A stretch of 64,000 nt of DNA from Methylotenera_A sp040387035 (GCA_040387035.1 JAZKEN010000001.1:6313-70312), one strand, 5' to 3'; shown: positions 7,976 through 16,952, counted from the stretch's first letter. Notes: generated by a model not told the origin, from the letters alone. Made by a program: numbers and translations.

Positions 7976-8866
7976 ATGCAAACTAATGCACAAATTACAC
8001 CTGCGCAAAAAGCTAAAATCCTGGCTGAAGCGCTGCCTTATATTAAACGTTTTTTTGATAAAACCATTGTCATTAAATACGGCGGCAACGCCATGACGGA
8101 CGCGCATCTAAAAGAATGTTTCGCGCAAGATGTGGTCTTGCTGAAGCTAGTCGGAATGAACCCTGTGGTGGTGCACGGCGGTGGCCCGCAAATCAATGAG
8201 ATGCTGGATAAGCTGGGCAAAAAAGGTGAATTTATTCAAGGCATGCGCGTCACCGATGCTGAAACCATGGACGTGGTTGAAATGGTGCTGGGCGGGCAAG
8301 TCAACAAAGAAATCGTGAACCTGATCAATCGCCACGGCGGCAAAGCGGTCGGCTTGACCGGGCAAGATGGCAACTTTATTCATGCCCACAAGCTGATGAT
8401 GGAAGACATGAATGACCCCACCAAAATGATCGACGTGGGCCAAGTGGGCGAAATTACCGCAATTGATCCAAGTATTATCAACTTCTTGGATTCCGGTGAT
8501 TTTATCCCGGTGGTGGCACCAATCGGCGTGGGTGAAGATGGCGATACATTTAATATCAACGCTGATGTGGTTGCCGGCAAACTGGCTGAAATACTGGGCG
8601 CAGAAAAACTGATCCTACTAACTAACACACCTGGCGTACTGGATAAATCAGGCAACTTATTGACCGGCTTAACCCCGAAGCAGATCGATGACCTGGTGGC
8701 AGACGGCACTTTATCCGGTGGTATGCTGCCTAAAATCAGCTCTGCATTAGACGCGGCTAGAAGCGGCGTAAAAGCCGTGCATATTATCGATGGCCGTGTA
8801 GAGCATGCCTTGTTATTGGAAGTGTTAACCGATGAAGGTGTTGGTACGCTGATTAAAGCGAAGTAA
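7976..8866 (+). CDS. argB: Acetylglutamate kinase
   Basis: Phosphorylates N-acetylglutamate with ATP, the second arginine step. The 296-residue protein shows the amino-acid-kinase signature IVIKYGGNAM (31-40, Lys34), the NAG-binding loop VVHGGGPQINEML, and the C-terminal ATP site region SGGMLPKISSALDAA. The N-terminal helix typical of arginine-inhibited hexameric enzymes is present (residues 8-28), so feedback inhibition is plausible. It lies 57 bp after the HTH-argA fusion in the same direction, a natural operon. Intact and ordinary. Confidence 0.97.
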   Translation: MQTNAQITPAQKAKILAEALPYIKRFFDKTIVIKYGGNAMTDAHLKECFAQDVVLLKLVGMNPVVVHGGGPQINEMLDKLGKKGEFIQGMRVTDAETMDVVEMVLGGQVNKEIVNLINRHGGKAVGLTGQDGNFIHAHKLMMEDMNDPTKMIDVGQVGEITAIDPSIINFLDSGDFIPVVAPIGVGEDGDTFNINADVVAGKLAEILGAEKLILLTNTPGVLDKSGNLLTGLTPKQIDDLVADGTLSGGMLPKISSALDAARSGVKAVHIIDGRVEHALLLEVLTDEGVGTLIKAK

Positions 8867-9148
8867 TCCAATCTCCATTTCATCGATGATACCGCGTTGA
8901 CTACCTCGCTTCCTCCTAGCCGTGCTATCTGCACTGTCTTCGTCGATCGCTCGTTGTCGCCTTGTCTCATCATCGAACTGGAGTTGGAGTGAAATTTGAC
9001 ACAGAAACTCGGCGGCAGAAAATAATTTTGCAAGATAAAGCGCAAGAAGCCGCGGAGCGAGTGACGAGACATACCATTCAGGTAGGCGAGGAATAAGCGA
9101 GCACGCGACGCTGCGATTTGCTTGCAAAATTATTTTATGCGCCGAGTT
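8867..9148. repeat. Repeat-like spacer with two imperfect inverted repeats
   Basis: Beyond the argB stop the sequence changes character. A 29-nt arm at 9006-9034 pairs almost perfectly with a 28-nt arm at 9121-9148, enclosing 86 nt. A second, weaker pair joins about 8867-8890 to 8971-8990. The right-hand arm contains the ATG of the next gene. No convincing gene lies inside. This layout fits a dispersed non-autonomous element or folded intergenic repeat, but copy number cannot be judged from one window. Confidence 0.5.
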
Positions 9149-9766
9149 TGGATTTTTGATTTAGACGATACCCTCCACAACGCCTCTGCGCATATCTTTC
9201 CGGTGATGAATCGCGCCATGACGCAATACATCATGGATGAATTAAGCCTGGATGAAACTGCCGCCCATCAATTGCGCCAGCATTATTGGCAGATTTATGG
9301 CGCAACGCTTAAAGGCTTGATGCGCCACCATGGCATTGATGCATTCCATTTTTTAAAACAAACCCATGCGTTTATGGATCTGCCGAATATGGTGATCCAG
9401 GTCAAACAACTGCGCCATTTATTACAAAGCCTGCAAGGACGTAAGTGTGTGTTCACTAACGCGCCGCGCGAATATGCGATGCGTGTGCTGACGATTATGG
9501 GTATTGCTGATTGTTTTGAGCTGGTATTTAGTGTGGAATCCACCAAGTATCATGCCAAGCCATCCATACGCGGCTTCCAACTGTTGCTAAAAACTTTAAA
9601 AGCCCATCCTCAAAATTGCATTATGCTGGAAGATAACCTGCCCGCCTTGATGACGGCAAAACGCTTAGGTATGAAGACCATTTGGGTGACAAAAAAACCA
9701 CAAAAACCAAATTTTGTTGATTATCGAATTGACTCCGTGTTAGCACTCACTCACATTAAGCTATAA
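9137..9766 (+). CDS. HAD-superfamily pyrimidine 5'-nucleotidase-like phosphatase
   Basis: Haloacid-dehalogenase phosphatase of the subfamily often annotated pyrimidine 5'-nucleotidase (SDT1-like). HAD motif I is WIFDLDDTLHNA (residues 4-15), motif II is VFTNAPREY, motif III is a Lys in the STKYHAKPS stretch, and motif IV is IMLEDN. The helical cap lies between motifs I and II. The ATG at 9137 gives MRRVWIFDLDDT, the usual short lead-in; it sits inside the right arm of an inverted repeat and has no visible Shine-Dalgarno. An upstream in-frame TTG at 9122 is less likely. argB-HAD-slmA order recurs in betaproteobacteria. The substrate is inferred from the family only. Confidence 0.85.
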   Translation: MRRVWIFDLDDTLHNASAHIFPVMNRAMTQYIMDELSLDETAAHQLRQHYWQIYGATLKGLMRHHGIDAFHFLKQTHAFMDLPNMVIQVKQLRHLLQSLQGRKCVFTNAPREYAMRVLTIMGIADCFELVFSVESTKYHAKPSIRGFQLLLKTLKAHPQNCIMLEDNLPALMTAKRLGMKTIWVTKKPQKPNFVDYRIDSVLALTHIKL

Positions 9767-9915
9767 TCAACATCAAAATTTCGTCGCGATACATTGTTAA
9801 AAGCTGAATTTTTTATTGCTACCTATCAACCATATGCGATGCAATAAAAAAGCAGTTAGCGCAGGGTGTTATTCAGAACTTTTAATGATAAATTTAAGCA
9901 ATCCAAAGGGAAAAT

Positions 9916-10488
9916 ATGGCATTAGACCGTACAGTTAATCGCAAGCAGCAAATCCTCGAAACACTCGCCAAAATACTGGAAAATCCAAAGCGCGAGAAAA
10001 TTACCACCGCCAGTTTGGCTTCAAAATTGGATGTCAGTGAAGCTGCACTCTACCGTCACTTTGCCAATAAAGCACAGATGTTTGAAGGCTTGATTGAGTT
10101 TATCGAGACCAGTATCTTTGGAGTGATTAACAAGATTACCAGCGATGAAACCGATGGCACAAAACAAGTGCAATTGATTATTACCATGCTGCTTAAATTC
10201 GCTGAGAAAAACCCCGGCATGACGCGGGTACTGATTGGTGATGCTTTAGTAAACGAAGAAGAATGGCTACAAACGCGCATTAACCAACTTTACGACAGGA
10301 TAGAAGCCAGTTTAAAACAAAGCATCCGTATTGCAGAAACCAGCACAGGTGTTAAAAGCGAACCCGAGATTCAAGCCAATTTGATGATGTGTTATGTGAT
10401 TGGTCGCTGGCACCAGTACGCTAAAAGTGGATTCAAACGCAAGCCTACGGAGTTTGTACAGCAACAGTTGGGCTTGCTGTATTCGTGA
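9916..10488 (+). CDS. slmA: Nucleoid occlusion factor SlmA, TetR family
   Basis: DNA-binding protein that blocks FtsZ assembly over the chromosome. The 190-residue protein opens with a TetR-type helix-turn-helix (ITTASLASKLDVSEAALYRH) followed by the HFANKAQMFEGLIEFIE stretch characteristic of SlmA, then the all-helical dimer and FtsZ-binding domain. An AAAGGGA site lies before the ATG. Its target would be the ftsZ product encoded at 16953-18119 in this window. No partner gene adjoins it. Confident by overall likeness to SlmA rather than generic TetR regulators. Confidence 0.9.
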   Translation: MALDRTVNRKQQILETLAKILENPKREKITTASLASKLDVSEAALYRHFANKAQMFEGLIEFIETSIFGVINKITSDETDGTKQVQLIITMLLKFAEKNPGMTRVLIGDALVNEEEWLQTRINQLYDRIEASLKQSIRIAETSTGVKSEPEIQANLMMCYVIGRWHQYAKSGFKRKPTEFVQQQLGLLYS

Positions 10489-10545
10489 TTGTTTGCAAAC
10501 CAGCGAGTTTCAACACCTTATTAATGTGCACTTAAATACCAAAAA

Positions 10546-10570
10546 GAAAGGCTGTTAAACCTTTCCTTTT
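10546..10570 (+). terminator. Possible terminator after slmA
   Basis: GAAAGG (10546-10551) and CCTTTC (10560-10565) form a 6-bp stem with an 8-nt loop, followed by CTTTT. The flanking A and T runs could also support termination in the other direction. Confidence 0.5.
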
Positions 10571-10589
10571 GGGTTGCAGTCACTCAAAT

Positions 10590-10625
10590 AAAACTGACCA
10601 TTTCAAACTTGTTGCCGTCAGTTTT
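10590..10625 (-). terminator. Possible terminator after the Gly/Asp-rich protein gene
   Basis: On the minus strand AAAACTGAC and GTCAGTTTT (10617-10625 and 10590-10598) form a perfect 9-bp stem with an 18-nt loop, followed by ATTTGAG. The long loop and short U-tract make it moderate evidence. Confidence 0.5.
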
Positions 10626-10646
10626 AGCTGAAATATTTATTGTGAC

Positions 10647-11240
10647 TTAATGACGGTCATTACCCCTGCCGTTGCCACCTTTGTTTTTGCCGCCTCTGTC
10701 ATAATCGTTTCTGTCACGACCGCCTTTGTTATAGCTATAGACTTGGTTTCTGTGAGGTGCGTTACCTTGCTGGTTCCAATTGCCATGGTCACCATCAAAG
10801 CGGTCGCCATCTCCGTAATAGCCATTTCGGCCATCGTTTTTACTCCAGTAGTCGCGATCATAGCGCCTGCCGTCATCACCGCGCTGGCGGTATTCTTGAT
10901 ACCTTGGCACGTAAACGTTTTGATACCAGGTGTCTTGCACGAAATAAACTGGCCTGCCGCAAGCATTGTATCGACCGCAATAGTTTGGCCAGCGTTTGGC
11001 ATGGCCTGGTGGCACGTGCAGGTAAACAGGTTGCGCATAGCGATAAGCTGGCTCAACGTAAATCACCCTAGGCTCAGCATATAGCACCTGTGGCCTTGGA
11101 TAGTAGTCACCAATATCTAACTGTCCGAAAAAACCGGGCTGGCCAACACTTACTGATACGCCAACGCCCGCCTGTGCGGAAGTGATGCCGATGGTGGCGG
11201 TCATCAGTATTGCACTTAAAGCAACAAAATACTTTTTCAT
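10647..11240 (-). CDS. Exported protein with Gly/Asp/Arg/Asn-rich tail, function unknown
   Basis: A 197-residue protein with a clear signal peptide (cleavage after TSAQA, near residue 24). Residues 25-115 match a betaproteobacterial hypothetical family by its phrases VSVSVGQPGFFG, repeated Tyr-Pro-Val segments, YLHVPPGHAK and a pair of cysteines in NYCGRYNACGRPVYFVQDTWY. The last 80 residues are low complexity, rich in Gly, Asp, Arg, Asn and Tyr, and probably disordered. A GAGG site precedes the ATG. The leader holds a perfect 6-bp hairpin ATCGCT/AGCGAT (11269-11285). Function is not known; an envelope or matrix role is only a guess. Confidence 0.75.
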   Translation of the reverse strand: MKKYFVALSAILMTATIGITSAQAGVGVSVSVGQPGFFGQLDIGDYYPRPQVLYAEPRVIYVEPAYRYAQPVYLHVPPGHAKRWPNYCGRYNACGRPVYFVQDTWYQNVYVPRYQEYRQRGDDGRRYDRDYWSKNDGRNGYYGDGDRFDGDHGNWNQQGNAPHRNQVYSYNKGGRDRNDYDRGGKNKGGNGRGNDRH

Positions 11241-11430
11241 GATAAAACCTCGTTATATTCAAATTTATATCGCTAAAAAAGCGATGTCATTGAGCTTGCC
11301 TACAAAATGACTAGTAGCCCACATATTGTGTAGGTATAACGGCTGAAATTGAATCGGGATGACGCTGATTAGCTTGTAAGAACTATCTGACCAGGTAAAT
11401 AGATGTAAAGATTGAGTGCTATTAGAAACC

Positions 11431-12651
11431 TTAAAAAATGCGTTGAACGGCTTTTAACCTAGCCTCAAATACCGCCGCTTTAATTTTCTCAGGTGTTTCA
11501 ATACCTTGCGCAATCGCGCCAGCATCCACACTTAATGCCGCTTGTAATACCTTTTTAAGCAACTCGGCTTCCGGCAAAGGACAGTTTTCCAAACCGGTCC
11601 TGCCGCGTGAATCGGCTTCACACGCCTTTAAAAAATCTGCAAACCGGGCTGGCTGGCGAATCGCATCTAACTGTACTAAAAATTCAAGCAAAGTATCGGC
11701 GCGCATTTTGCTGGCTTGATGCAATTTGCCATGAAATCTAGCCACAATGTGCGCTAATTCCTTGCAATCATTCGGTACACGCAAGCGGTTGCATACGTCC
11801 TTTAGCAAATCGACACTGCGAATCTCATGCCCAATATGCCGTGGCAGCACATCTTTTGGTGTGGTGCCTTTGCCTAGATCGTGCATCAACGCAGCAAAGC
11901 GAATGGGTAAATTGAAATTTTGCTGGGCCGCGTAGTCGATCACCATCATCACATGCACGCCGGTGTCAATCTCGGGATGATGTTGCGCTGGCTGCGGCAC
12001 TCCCCAAAGCCTATCTAGCTCTGGCAATATCTTTTGCAGGGCGCCACAATCACGCAGCACCTCAAACATACGGCTGGGCTTTGCTTCCATCAAGCCTTTG
12101 GATAACTCTTGCCAGACGCGTTCTGGCACCAAAGCATCCACTTCACCTGCTTGCACCATCTGCTGCATCAGCTTGTTGGTCTCAGGCGCTACGGTAAAAT
12201 CGGTAAAGCGTGCTGCAAAGCGAGCGGCGCGCAATATTCGCACCGGATCTTCGGCAAAAGCATCGCTGACATGGCGCAGGGTTTTCGATTGCAGGTCGGC
12301 CAAGCCACTAAAGGGATCAATCAATTGCCCATTTTCTGTTTTGGCAATGGCATTAATGGTTAAATCGCGGCGCGCCAGATCCTCTTCCAAGGTCACTTCC
12401 GGAGCGGCATGCACGGCAAAGCCTTTGTAACCGGCTGCGGTCTTGCGCTCTGTACGCGCTAAGGCATATTCTTCATGCGTTTTAGGGTGCAAAAAAACCG
12501 GGAAATCTTTACCGACAGGCCTGTAACCTTGATCTAGCATGGCTTGTGGCGTGGTGCCAACGACTACATAGTCTTTATCTTTGACGGGCAAGCCCAGTAA
12601 CTCATCACGCACTGCACCGCCCACACAATAAATTTGCATGCTAGCCGCCAT
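11431..12651 (-). CDS. cca: Multifunctional CCA-adding enzyme
   Basis: Adds or repairs the 3' CCA of tRNA from CTP and ATP. The 406-residue protein has the nucleotidyltransferase core (YCVGGAVRDELLG, then the KDKDYVVVG metal motif), the EEDLARRDLTINAIA and RILRAARFAARF neck motifs, and a C-terminal HD domain (LMHDLGKGTTP, about residue 250) giving phosphatase/phosphodiesterase activity, as in the E. coli-type enzyme. The family usually starts directly at M-x-IYxVGG, so the ATG at 12639 is a good alternative start; neither has a strong ribosome-binding site. It begins 7 nt after the epimerase gene, a likely operon. Confidence 0.95.
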   Translation of the reverse strand: MAASMQIYCVGGAVRDELLGLPVKDKDYVVVGTTPQAMLDQGYRPVGKDFPVFLHPKTHEEYALARTERKTAAGYKGFAVHAAPEVTLEEDLARRDLTINAIAKTENGQLIDPFSGLADLQSKTLRHVSDAFAEDPVRILRAARFAARFTDFTVAPETNKLMQQMVQAGEVDALVPERVWQELSKGLMEAKPSRMFEVLRDCGALQKILPELDRLWGVPQPAQHHPEIDTGVHVMMVIDYAAQQNFNLPIRFAALMHDLGKGTTPKDVLPRHIGHEIRSVDLLKDVCNRLRVPNDCKELAHIVARFHGKLHQASKMRADTLLEFLVQLDAIRQPARFADFLKACEADSRGRTGLENCPLPEAELLKKVLQAALSVDAGAIAQGIETPEKIKAAVFEARLKAVQRIF

Positions 12652-12658
12652 TTACAAT

Positions 12659-13624
12659 TTATCTTCTGCTGCGGATAGCACGGCCTGCCGCGCTACGAAA
12701 GCCATCATAAGCGCCGCGTGGTGTGGCATTGGTCAGGTATTCCGGCACTACGGCTTCTAACGGCGTTGCAATCACATTTAAGGCTGTTGCAATCGGCCGC
12801 TGCGTGACGCTATCTAACTCCATCGATTTGACATTGTCACGCGTCATCAATTTAATCGGCAGTAACTCCATCGCAAACGCCTGCGCCATTGACAGGCTAT
12901 CGTTCAGGCCGATGATGGGACGCTGTTTGCCCAGAATATCCATCACTGTTTGTACTAGCTCGCGCATGGTATAAACAGTAGGGCCGCCCAGTTCATAGGT
13001 TTTATCAAAGGTGTCGATGTTATTGAGCGCATTGACGAAACAACTGGCTACATCCTCTACCCAAACGGGCTGAAATTTTGCATCGGGCTTAGCCAATACG
13101 ATCACCGGTAAATACTTCACCAAACTGGCAAACAGGTTTAAAAAACTATCGCCGCGGCCAAAAATAACGGATGGCCTGAAAATGGTAATGTTCAGTTTTT
13201 TATTGAAGTCGCTAAGCACAGACTCACCTCTGGCTTTACTGATCAAATATTGGCTGGGTGCATGGCTGCTGGCTTGCAAAGCACTCATATGCAACAAGCG
13301 CTCAATACCCAGGCTTTCGCATATTTGCGCCACGCGGCGTGGCAGCTGGTGGTGCATTTCTTCAAAGCTCACTTTGTGGCTTTCGTGCAGAATGCCGATT
13401 AGGTTAATGACGGCATCAGTACCTGCCAAAGCTTCTTTTAAGGCGTGATTATTCATCACGTCACACTCCACCACCTGCACATTCGGCAGCAAAATCAGAT
13501 GCTTACTGGCCTCACGGCGGCGCGATAGCACTTTAACCTGGTAGCCTGCGGCATCCAGTTTAGCCACAATACTGCTACCAACAAAGCCTGCCCCACCTAA
13601 TACACACACGGTTTTAACTGTCAT
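12659..13624 (-). CDS. NAD-dependent epimerase of the complex I NDUFA9-like family
   Basis: Extended short-chain dehydrogenase, 321 residues, with the Rossmann motif VCVLGGAGFVGSSIV at residues 6-20 and conserved strands VVECDVMN and VINLIGIL. The whole-length pattern (LSRRREASKHL, FRPSVIFGRGDSFLN, FQPVWVEDVASCF) is that of proteins annotated as complex I NDUFA9-subunit family, common in betaproteobacteria and unrelated to a bacterial complex I operon. The active-site Tyr/Lys appears as QYLISKARGE. The reaction is unknown. It sits between slt and cca in the same direction, with a 35-bp gap to slt. Confidence 0.85.
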   Translation of the reverse strand: MTVKTVCVLGGAGFVGSSIVAKLDAAGYQVKVLSRRREASKHLILLPNVQVVECDVMNNHALKEALAGTDAVINLIGILHESHKVSFEEMHHQLPRRVAQICESLGIERLLHMSALQASSHAPSQYLISKARGESVLSDFNKKLNITIFRPSVIFGRGDSFLNLFASLVKYLPVIVLAKPDAKFQPVWVEDVASCFVNALNNIDTFDKTYELGGPTVYTMRELVQTVMDILGKQRPIIGLNDSLSMAQAFAMELLPIKLMTRDNVKSMELDSVTQRPIATALNVIATPLEAVVPEYLTNATPRGAYDGFRSAAGRAIRSRR

Positions 13625-13659
13625 TACATCTGTCCTGAAAATAATTGTTGGCTATTGGC

Positions 13660-15645
13660 TTATTGCTCGTCGTTAATCAAAATAGCACTGTTTAGCTCTG
13701 TATTATCGATATTAATTGGGGCAATTGCAGCAAGCGCCTTGCCCGGAATAATACCTAAACGCTGTTTTAAAGTGGTGGATTTCAAGCCCAATTGATGCGC
13801 GTAAATATGGGCGTTGGCCATCACTTTTTGTACATAGCTACGCGTTTCACTAAACGGAATCGTCTCCGCGTAAATCGCCCCTTCCAGCGGCTCATCTGCC
13901 ATCCATTTTTTCGCACGGCTTGGCCCTGCATTATAAGCCGCTGTTGCCATTACCGCCTGGCCGTCCATCAAATCAAGCGTGTAGCGTAAATAATAGGTAC
14001 CCAACGCAATATTGGTATCCAGCTCTTGAATCATGTCCGGGTGATAGTCTTCAATACCCGCCTTACCGGCTATCCATTTGGCAGTAGCTGGCATCAATTG
14101 CATCAGGCCGGATGCGCCCACACCGGATTTTGCGTAATGCATAAAACGGCTTTCTTGCCGCGTGATGCCATATACCCATGCTTCATCGATAACCTGCTCC
14201 TCTGCTGCCGGTTTTATGTAAGTGCGATAAGGTGTTGGATAACGCAATGCAAAATCGTGCATTTGGGTGGTTTTATCGGCGGTGACTATGGCTAAATCGT
14301 GCCAGTTTTTACGATGGGCAAACTCTGCCGCCGCTAATAACTGGCTATCATCAAACGCTTTGGATGCAAATGCCCATTCGGCTTTTGCTTCCCATTTAAA
14401 ATCCAGTCGCTGCAGCGCAACGGCGCGTTGAATAGCCGGTATATCGGCAAATGCTTGCACCGCCTCTTCTGTTGCTTTGTGCGTGACAAGCGGCTGGCTA
14501 ATAAAACCTTCCAGTTCATCTTGTGCCAGCCAGCCGTAAAAATGGCGCTCTGTAGATAATTTGGCAAACAGTGTATTCGCCTCCAGGGTTTGCTTTTGCG
14601 CTTTTAAAGCACGCGCTTTCCAGTAGCGCCACGCGCCTTCCTCTGCCTGGCTTGCATCCATCTTTGATATCACGGCCACTACTGTTGGCCAATTCTTATC
14701 TCGCAGTGCGGCGCGCGTATACCATGCCAGCTGGTCTTTATCCAAGGTGTCGCCGGCCAATTTAAACCAATCTATTGCTTGCGGCTCATGGCGTTGCGCC
14801 GCATACAAAGCAAGCCGCCCATAAAATGTTTTCCTGTCATCGGCCTGCATCGACGATTCAAGCTGGTTAAACAAGCTCCATGCCTGCAAGGAATTGGTTT
14901 TGGCCACGCGATTAAGCGCCATCAGGTTAAGCTCGCGCCCTAACCGCGTTTTAAATGAAACGGCTTTTTTTTCCAGCATATCGGCTGGATTGGCATTGAC
15001 CTTATCAATTAACTTGAGCTGGCTTGGCTCAAAGCTGTAGCTGCGTTTAAGAATGCCTTTGGCTAAGGTCAGGCGATTATCGGTAATGGCCAACCTGAAT
15101 CGAGCCCAAATATCTTCCTCGCTTAATACCTTGGCTGCTTGCATGCGATCGTAAAGGCTATTGCAGTTACCGGGTTGTTCTTTGGCTTGCAGCCATAGCG
15201 GCTTGGCCGCTTCTAATAATGCCGCATCGCCAAGGACTGCCTTTGCCTCTGCGGCATAACAGGCAACAGCAGCGTCTTCGAGTGCGTAATTGGGAAACTC
15301 CGCTGAAAAAGCGGACCAATCCTGGTCTTTACCGAGTTTTTTTAAGTATTCGCCACGCAATTTATCGGCAAAAGGGTATTCGCTATAAGCATTGATAAAA
15401 TCCACAACAGCTTGATTATCCGCCTCATCCAAGCTCAATAGCATCAGCCAGTATTCTGCGTAGGGGGCGAGAATATATTCTTGATGCTGCAATTGCTGCG
15501 TATATTCAGATAGCGCAATGGCGTTTTTTTGATTGTAGGCGGCGCGCGCCAGTAAAAAATCTTCATCGCCAGTGGCGGCAAAGCTTGAGTCGGCAACTAT
15601 TGCGAATAGCAAAACCGCGTATTTTATAAAGGATAGGTTGTGCAT
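13660..15645 (-). CDS. slt: Soluble lytic murein transglycosylase (Slt70-like)
   Basis: Periplasmic muramidase that cleaves peptidoglycan glycan strands to 1,6-anhydro ends. 661 residues: signal peptide (1-23), a long alpha-helical superhelical U domain rich in Trp/Ala/Leu to about residue 470, and a C-terminal goose-lysozyme-like domain. Catalytic Glu lies in YGITRQESRF (near residue 497), followed by GASGLMQLMPATAKW and TAAYNAGPSRAKKW. Length and layout match E. coli Slt. A small membrane protein gene ends 9 nt upstream. Wall recycling fits its position next to the lpxC/division cluster. Confidence 0.95.
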   Translation of the reverse strand: MHNLSFIKYAVLLFAIVADSSFAATGDEDFLLARAAYNQKNAIALSEYTQQLQHQEYILAPYAEYWLMLLSLDEADNQAVVDFINAYSEYPFADKLRGEYLKKLGKDQDWSAFSAEFPNYALEDAAVACYAAEAKAVLGDAALLEAAKPLWLQAKEQPGNCNSLYDRMQAAKVLSEEDIWARFRLAITDNRLTLAKGILKRSYSFEPSQLKLIDKVNANPADMLEKKAVSFKTRLGRELNLMALNRVAKTNSLQAWSLFNQLESSMQADDRKTFYGRLALYAAQRHEPQAIDWFKLAGDTLDKDQLAWYTRAALRDKNWPTVVAVISKMDASQAEEGAWRYWKARALKAQKQTLEANTLFAKLSTERHFYGWLAQDELEGFISQPLVTHKATEEAVQAFADIPAIQRAVALQRLDFKWEAKAEWAFASKAFDDSQLLAAAEFAHRKNWHDLAIVTADKTTQMHDFALRYPTPYRTYIKPAAEEQVIDEAWVYGITRQESRFMHYAKSGVGASGLMQLMPATAKWIAGKAGIEDYHPDMIQELDTNIALGTYYLRYTLDLMDGQAVMATAAYNAGPSRAKKWMADEPLEGAIYAETIPFSETRSYVQKVMANAHIYAHQLGLKSTTLKQRLGIIPGKALAAIAPINIDNTELNSAILINDEQ

Positions 15646-15654
15646 ATAAATTCG

Positions 15655-15837
15655 CTATAAGCGAATGACTCTCGTGATTAAATACAATAGCAATACCAGC
15701 ACCAACATCCAGCCAGTGTACTTAAGCATTTGTTTTAGCAGTATTAAATATTTTTGTTGGCGGCTGACCAAATACATGGCCAATAGAACTAAGCTTGCGA
15801 TAAAAACCAAAATAATCGTTAATCTAATGATTGGCAT
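15655..15837 (-). CDS. Small two-helix membrane protein, unknown
   Basis: A 60-residue ORF made almost entirely of two hydrophobic helices (about 4-24 and 40-56) joined by a basic segment SRQQKYLILLKQ. It ends 9 nt before slt and reads in the same direction, so the two may be co-transcribed. The ribosome-binding site is weak. There is no recognised family. Composition and position support a real gene, but a chance ORF is possible. Confidence 0.5.
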   Translation of the reverse strand: MPIIRLTIILVFIASLVLLAMYLVSRQQKYLILLKQMLKYTGWMLVLVLLLYLITRVIRL

Positions 15838-15890
15838 GGCTTTAATTTAACTTAGTGAAGTTATCTCGGTTGAATTTAGCTTAAATGGTT

Positions 15891-16829
15891 TTAACTAAAA
15901 TGCGGCATAAGATTAGGGGTAAAAAAAGCGGTTTGTTCCTGGAAGCCTTTAGGCGCCTCTTCTATATGTTCAAAAGTGGCGAATTCCCAGGCATCGGCAT
16001 CGGCCAGCAAGGCAATCAACAGCGCATTATTCAGCGCATGGCCAGATTTATAAGCCGTAAAAGCACCCAGCAAGGGGTGACCCAGCATATATAAATCGCC
16101 AATAGCGTCTAACACTTTGTGCTTGGCAAATTCGTCTTCGTAGCGCAAGCCATCACGATTCAAAATACGGTATTCATCCAACACAATCGCATTATCTAGG
16201 CTGCCACCACGCGCTAATCCATTGGCACGCAGGTATTCCACTTCGTGCATGAATCCGAAAGTCCGCGCCCGGCTGATTTCCTTGATATAGCTATTATCTT
16301 TAAAATCTATCTTGACATTGCTACCTGAATTTTCAAAAACAGGATGCGCAAAATCGATGGTGAAATCCATTTTAAAGCCATGATACGGCTCGAATTTCAC
16401 CCATTTATCACCTTCTTTTACTTCAACTAGCTTTTTGATCCGGATGAATTTCTTAGCGGCAGGCTGCTCTACAATGCCAGCTTGCTGCAACAAATAGATA
16501 AAGGGGCCAGCGCTACCATCCATAATGGGAATCTCAGAAGCGGTCACTTCTATCATCACATTATCAACGCCCAGGCCGGATAATGCAGACATTAAGTGCT
16601 CTACAGTGCTAACGCGTGCACCATTGTGTTCTAGGGCAGAACACATGCGTGTATCGCGCACTGCATCAGGTTGTGCTTGTATCGTTGGCGCTCCGGGCAA
16701 ATCGGCGCGCTTGAATACAATGCCTGTGTCGATTGCGGCCGGCTGCAAAGTCAGCGTGACTTTTTCACCATTATGCAAACCAACGCCAGTAGCACTAATC
16801 TGTTTTTTTAATGTTCTTTGTTTTAGCAC
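15891..16829 (-). CDS. lpxC: UDP-3-O-acyl-N-acetylglucosamine deacetylase
   Basis: Zinc enzyme for the committed step of lipid A synthesis. 312 residues, with the N-terminal TLKKQISATGVGLHNGEKV start, zinc His in VEHLMSALSGLGVDN, MDGSAGPF, and the second zinc/catalytic region KHKVLDAIGDLYMLG. Last gene of the division and cell-wall cluster, after ftsZ, its usual position in proteobacteria. The 123-bp gap to ftsZ contains two inverted repeats, so it may have extra control. Intact. Confidence 0.97.
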   Translation of the reverse strand: MLKQRTLKKQISATGVGLHNGEKVTLTLQPAAIDTGIVFKRADLPGAPTIQAQPDAVRDTRMCSALEHNGARVSTVEHLMSALSGLGVDNVMIEVTASEIPIMDGSAGPFIYLLQQAGIVEQPAAKKFIRIKKLVEVKEGDKWVKFEPYHGFKMDFTIDFAHPVFENSGSNVKIDFKDNSYIKEISRARTFGFMHEVEYLRANGLARGGSLDNAIVLDEYRILNRDGLRYEDEFAKHKVLDAIGDLYMLGHPLLGAFTAYKSGHALNNALLIALLADADAWEFATFEHIEEAPKGFQEQTAFFTPNLMPHFS

Positions 16830-16866
16830 TTAATGTTTATTTCGTCTGTATATTCCGTACATACCT

Positions 16867-16925
16867 AGCCAGAATACCTGGCTGGTTCCCTTTATTACCT
16901 GCAGCAATTGTTTACACGTAAACAA
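16867..16925. promoter_or_regulatory. Palindromes in the ftsZ-lpxC spacer
   Basis: An 18-bp perfect palindrome TTGTTTAC-AC-GTAAACAA lies at 16908-16925, and AGCCAG/CTGGCT (16867-16872 and 16878-16883) forms a second 6-bp inverted repeat. Neither is followed by a T-run on the minus strand, so they look more like protein-binding sites or mRNA hairpins than a terminator. Confidence 0.45.
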
Positions 16926-16952
16926 GTGTTGCCAGCTTTATAGCAGTTTAAA

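Noticed and set aside
8380..9127. Long minus-strand frames across the end of argB and the following spacer
   Set aside because: They overlap argB, have no ribosome-binding site or family likeness, and arise from the GC-rich repeat-like spacer.
10650..11084. Hydrophobic plus-strand frame opposite the Gly/Asp-rich protein
   Set aside because: Val/Ile/Ala-rich mirror of the low-complexity Asp/Asn/Tyr tail; not a real membrane protein.
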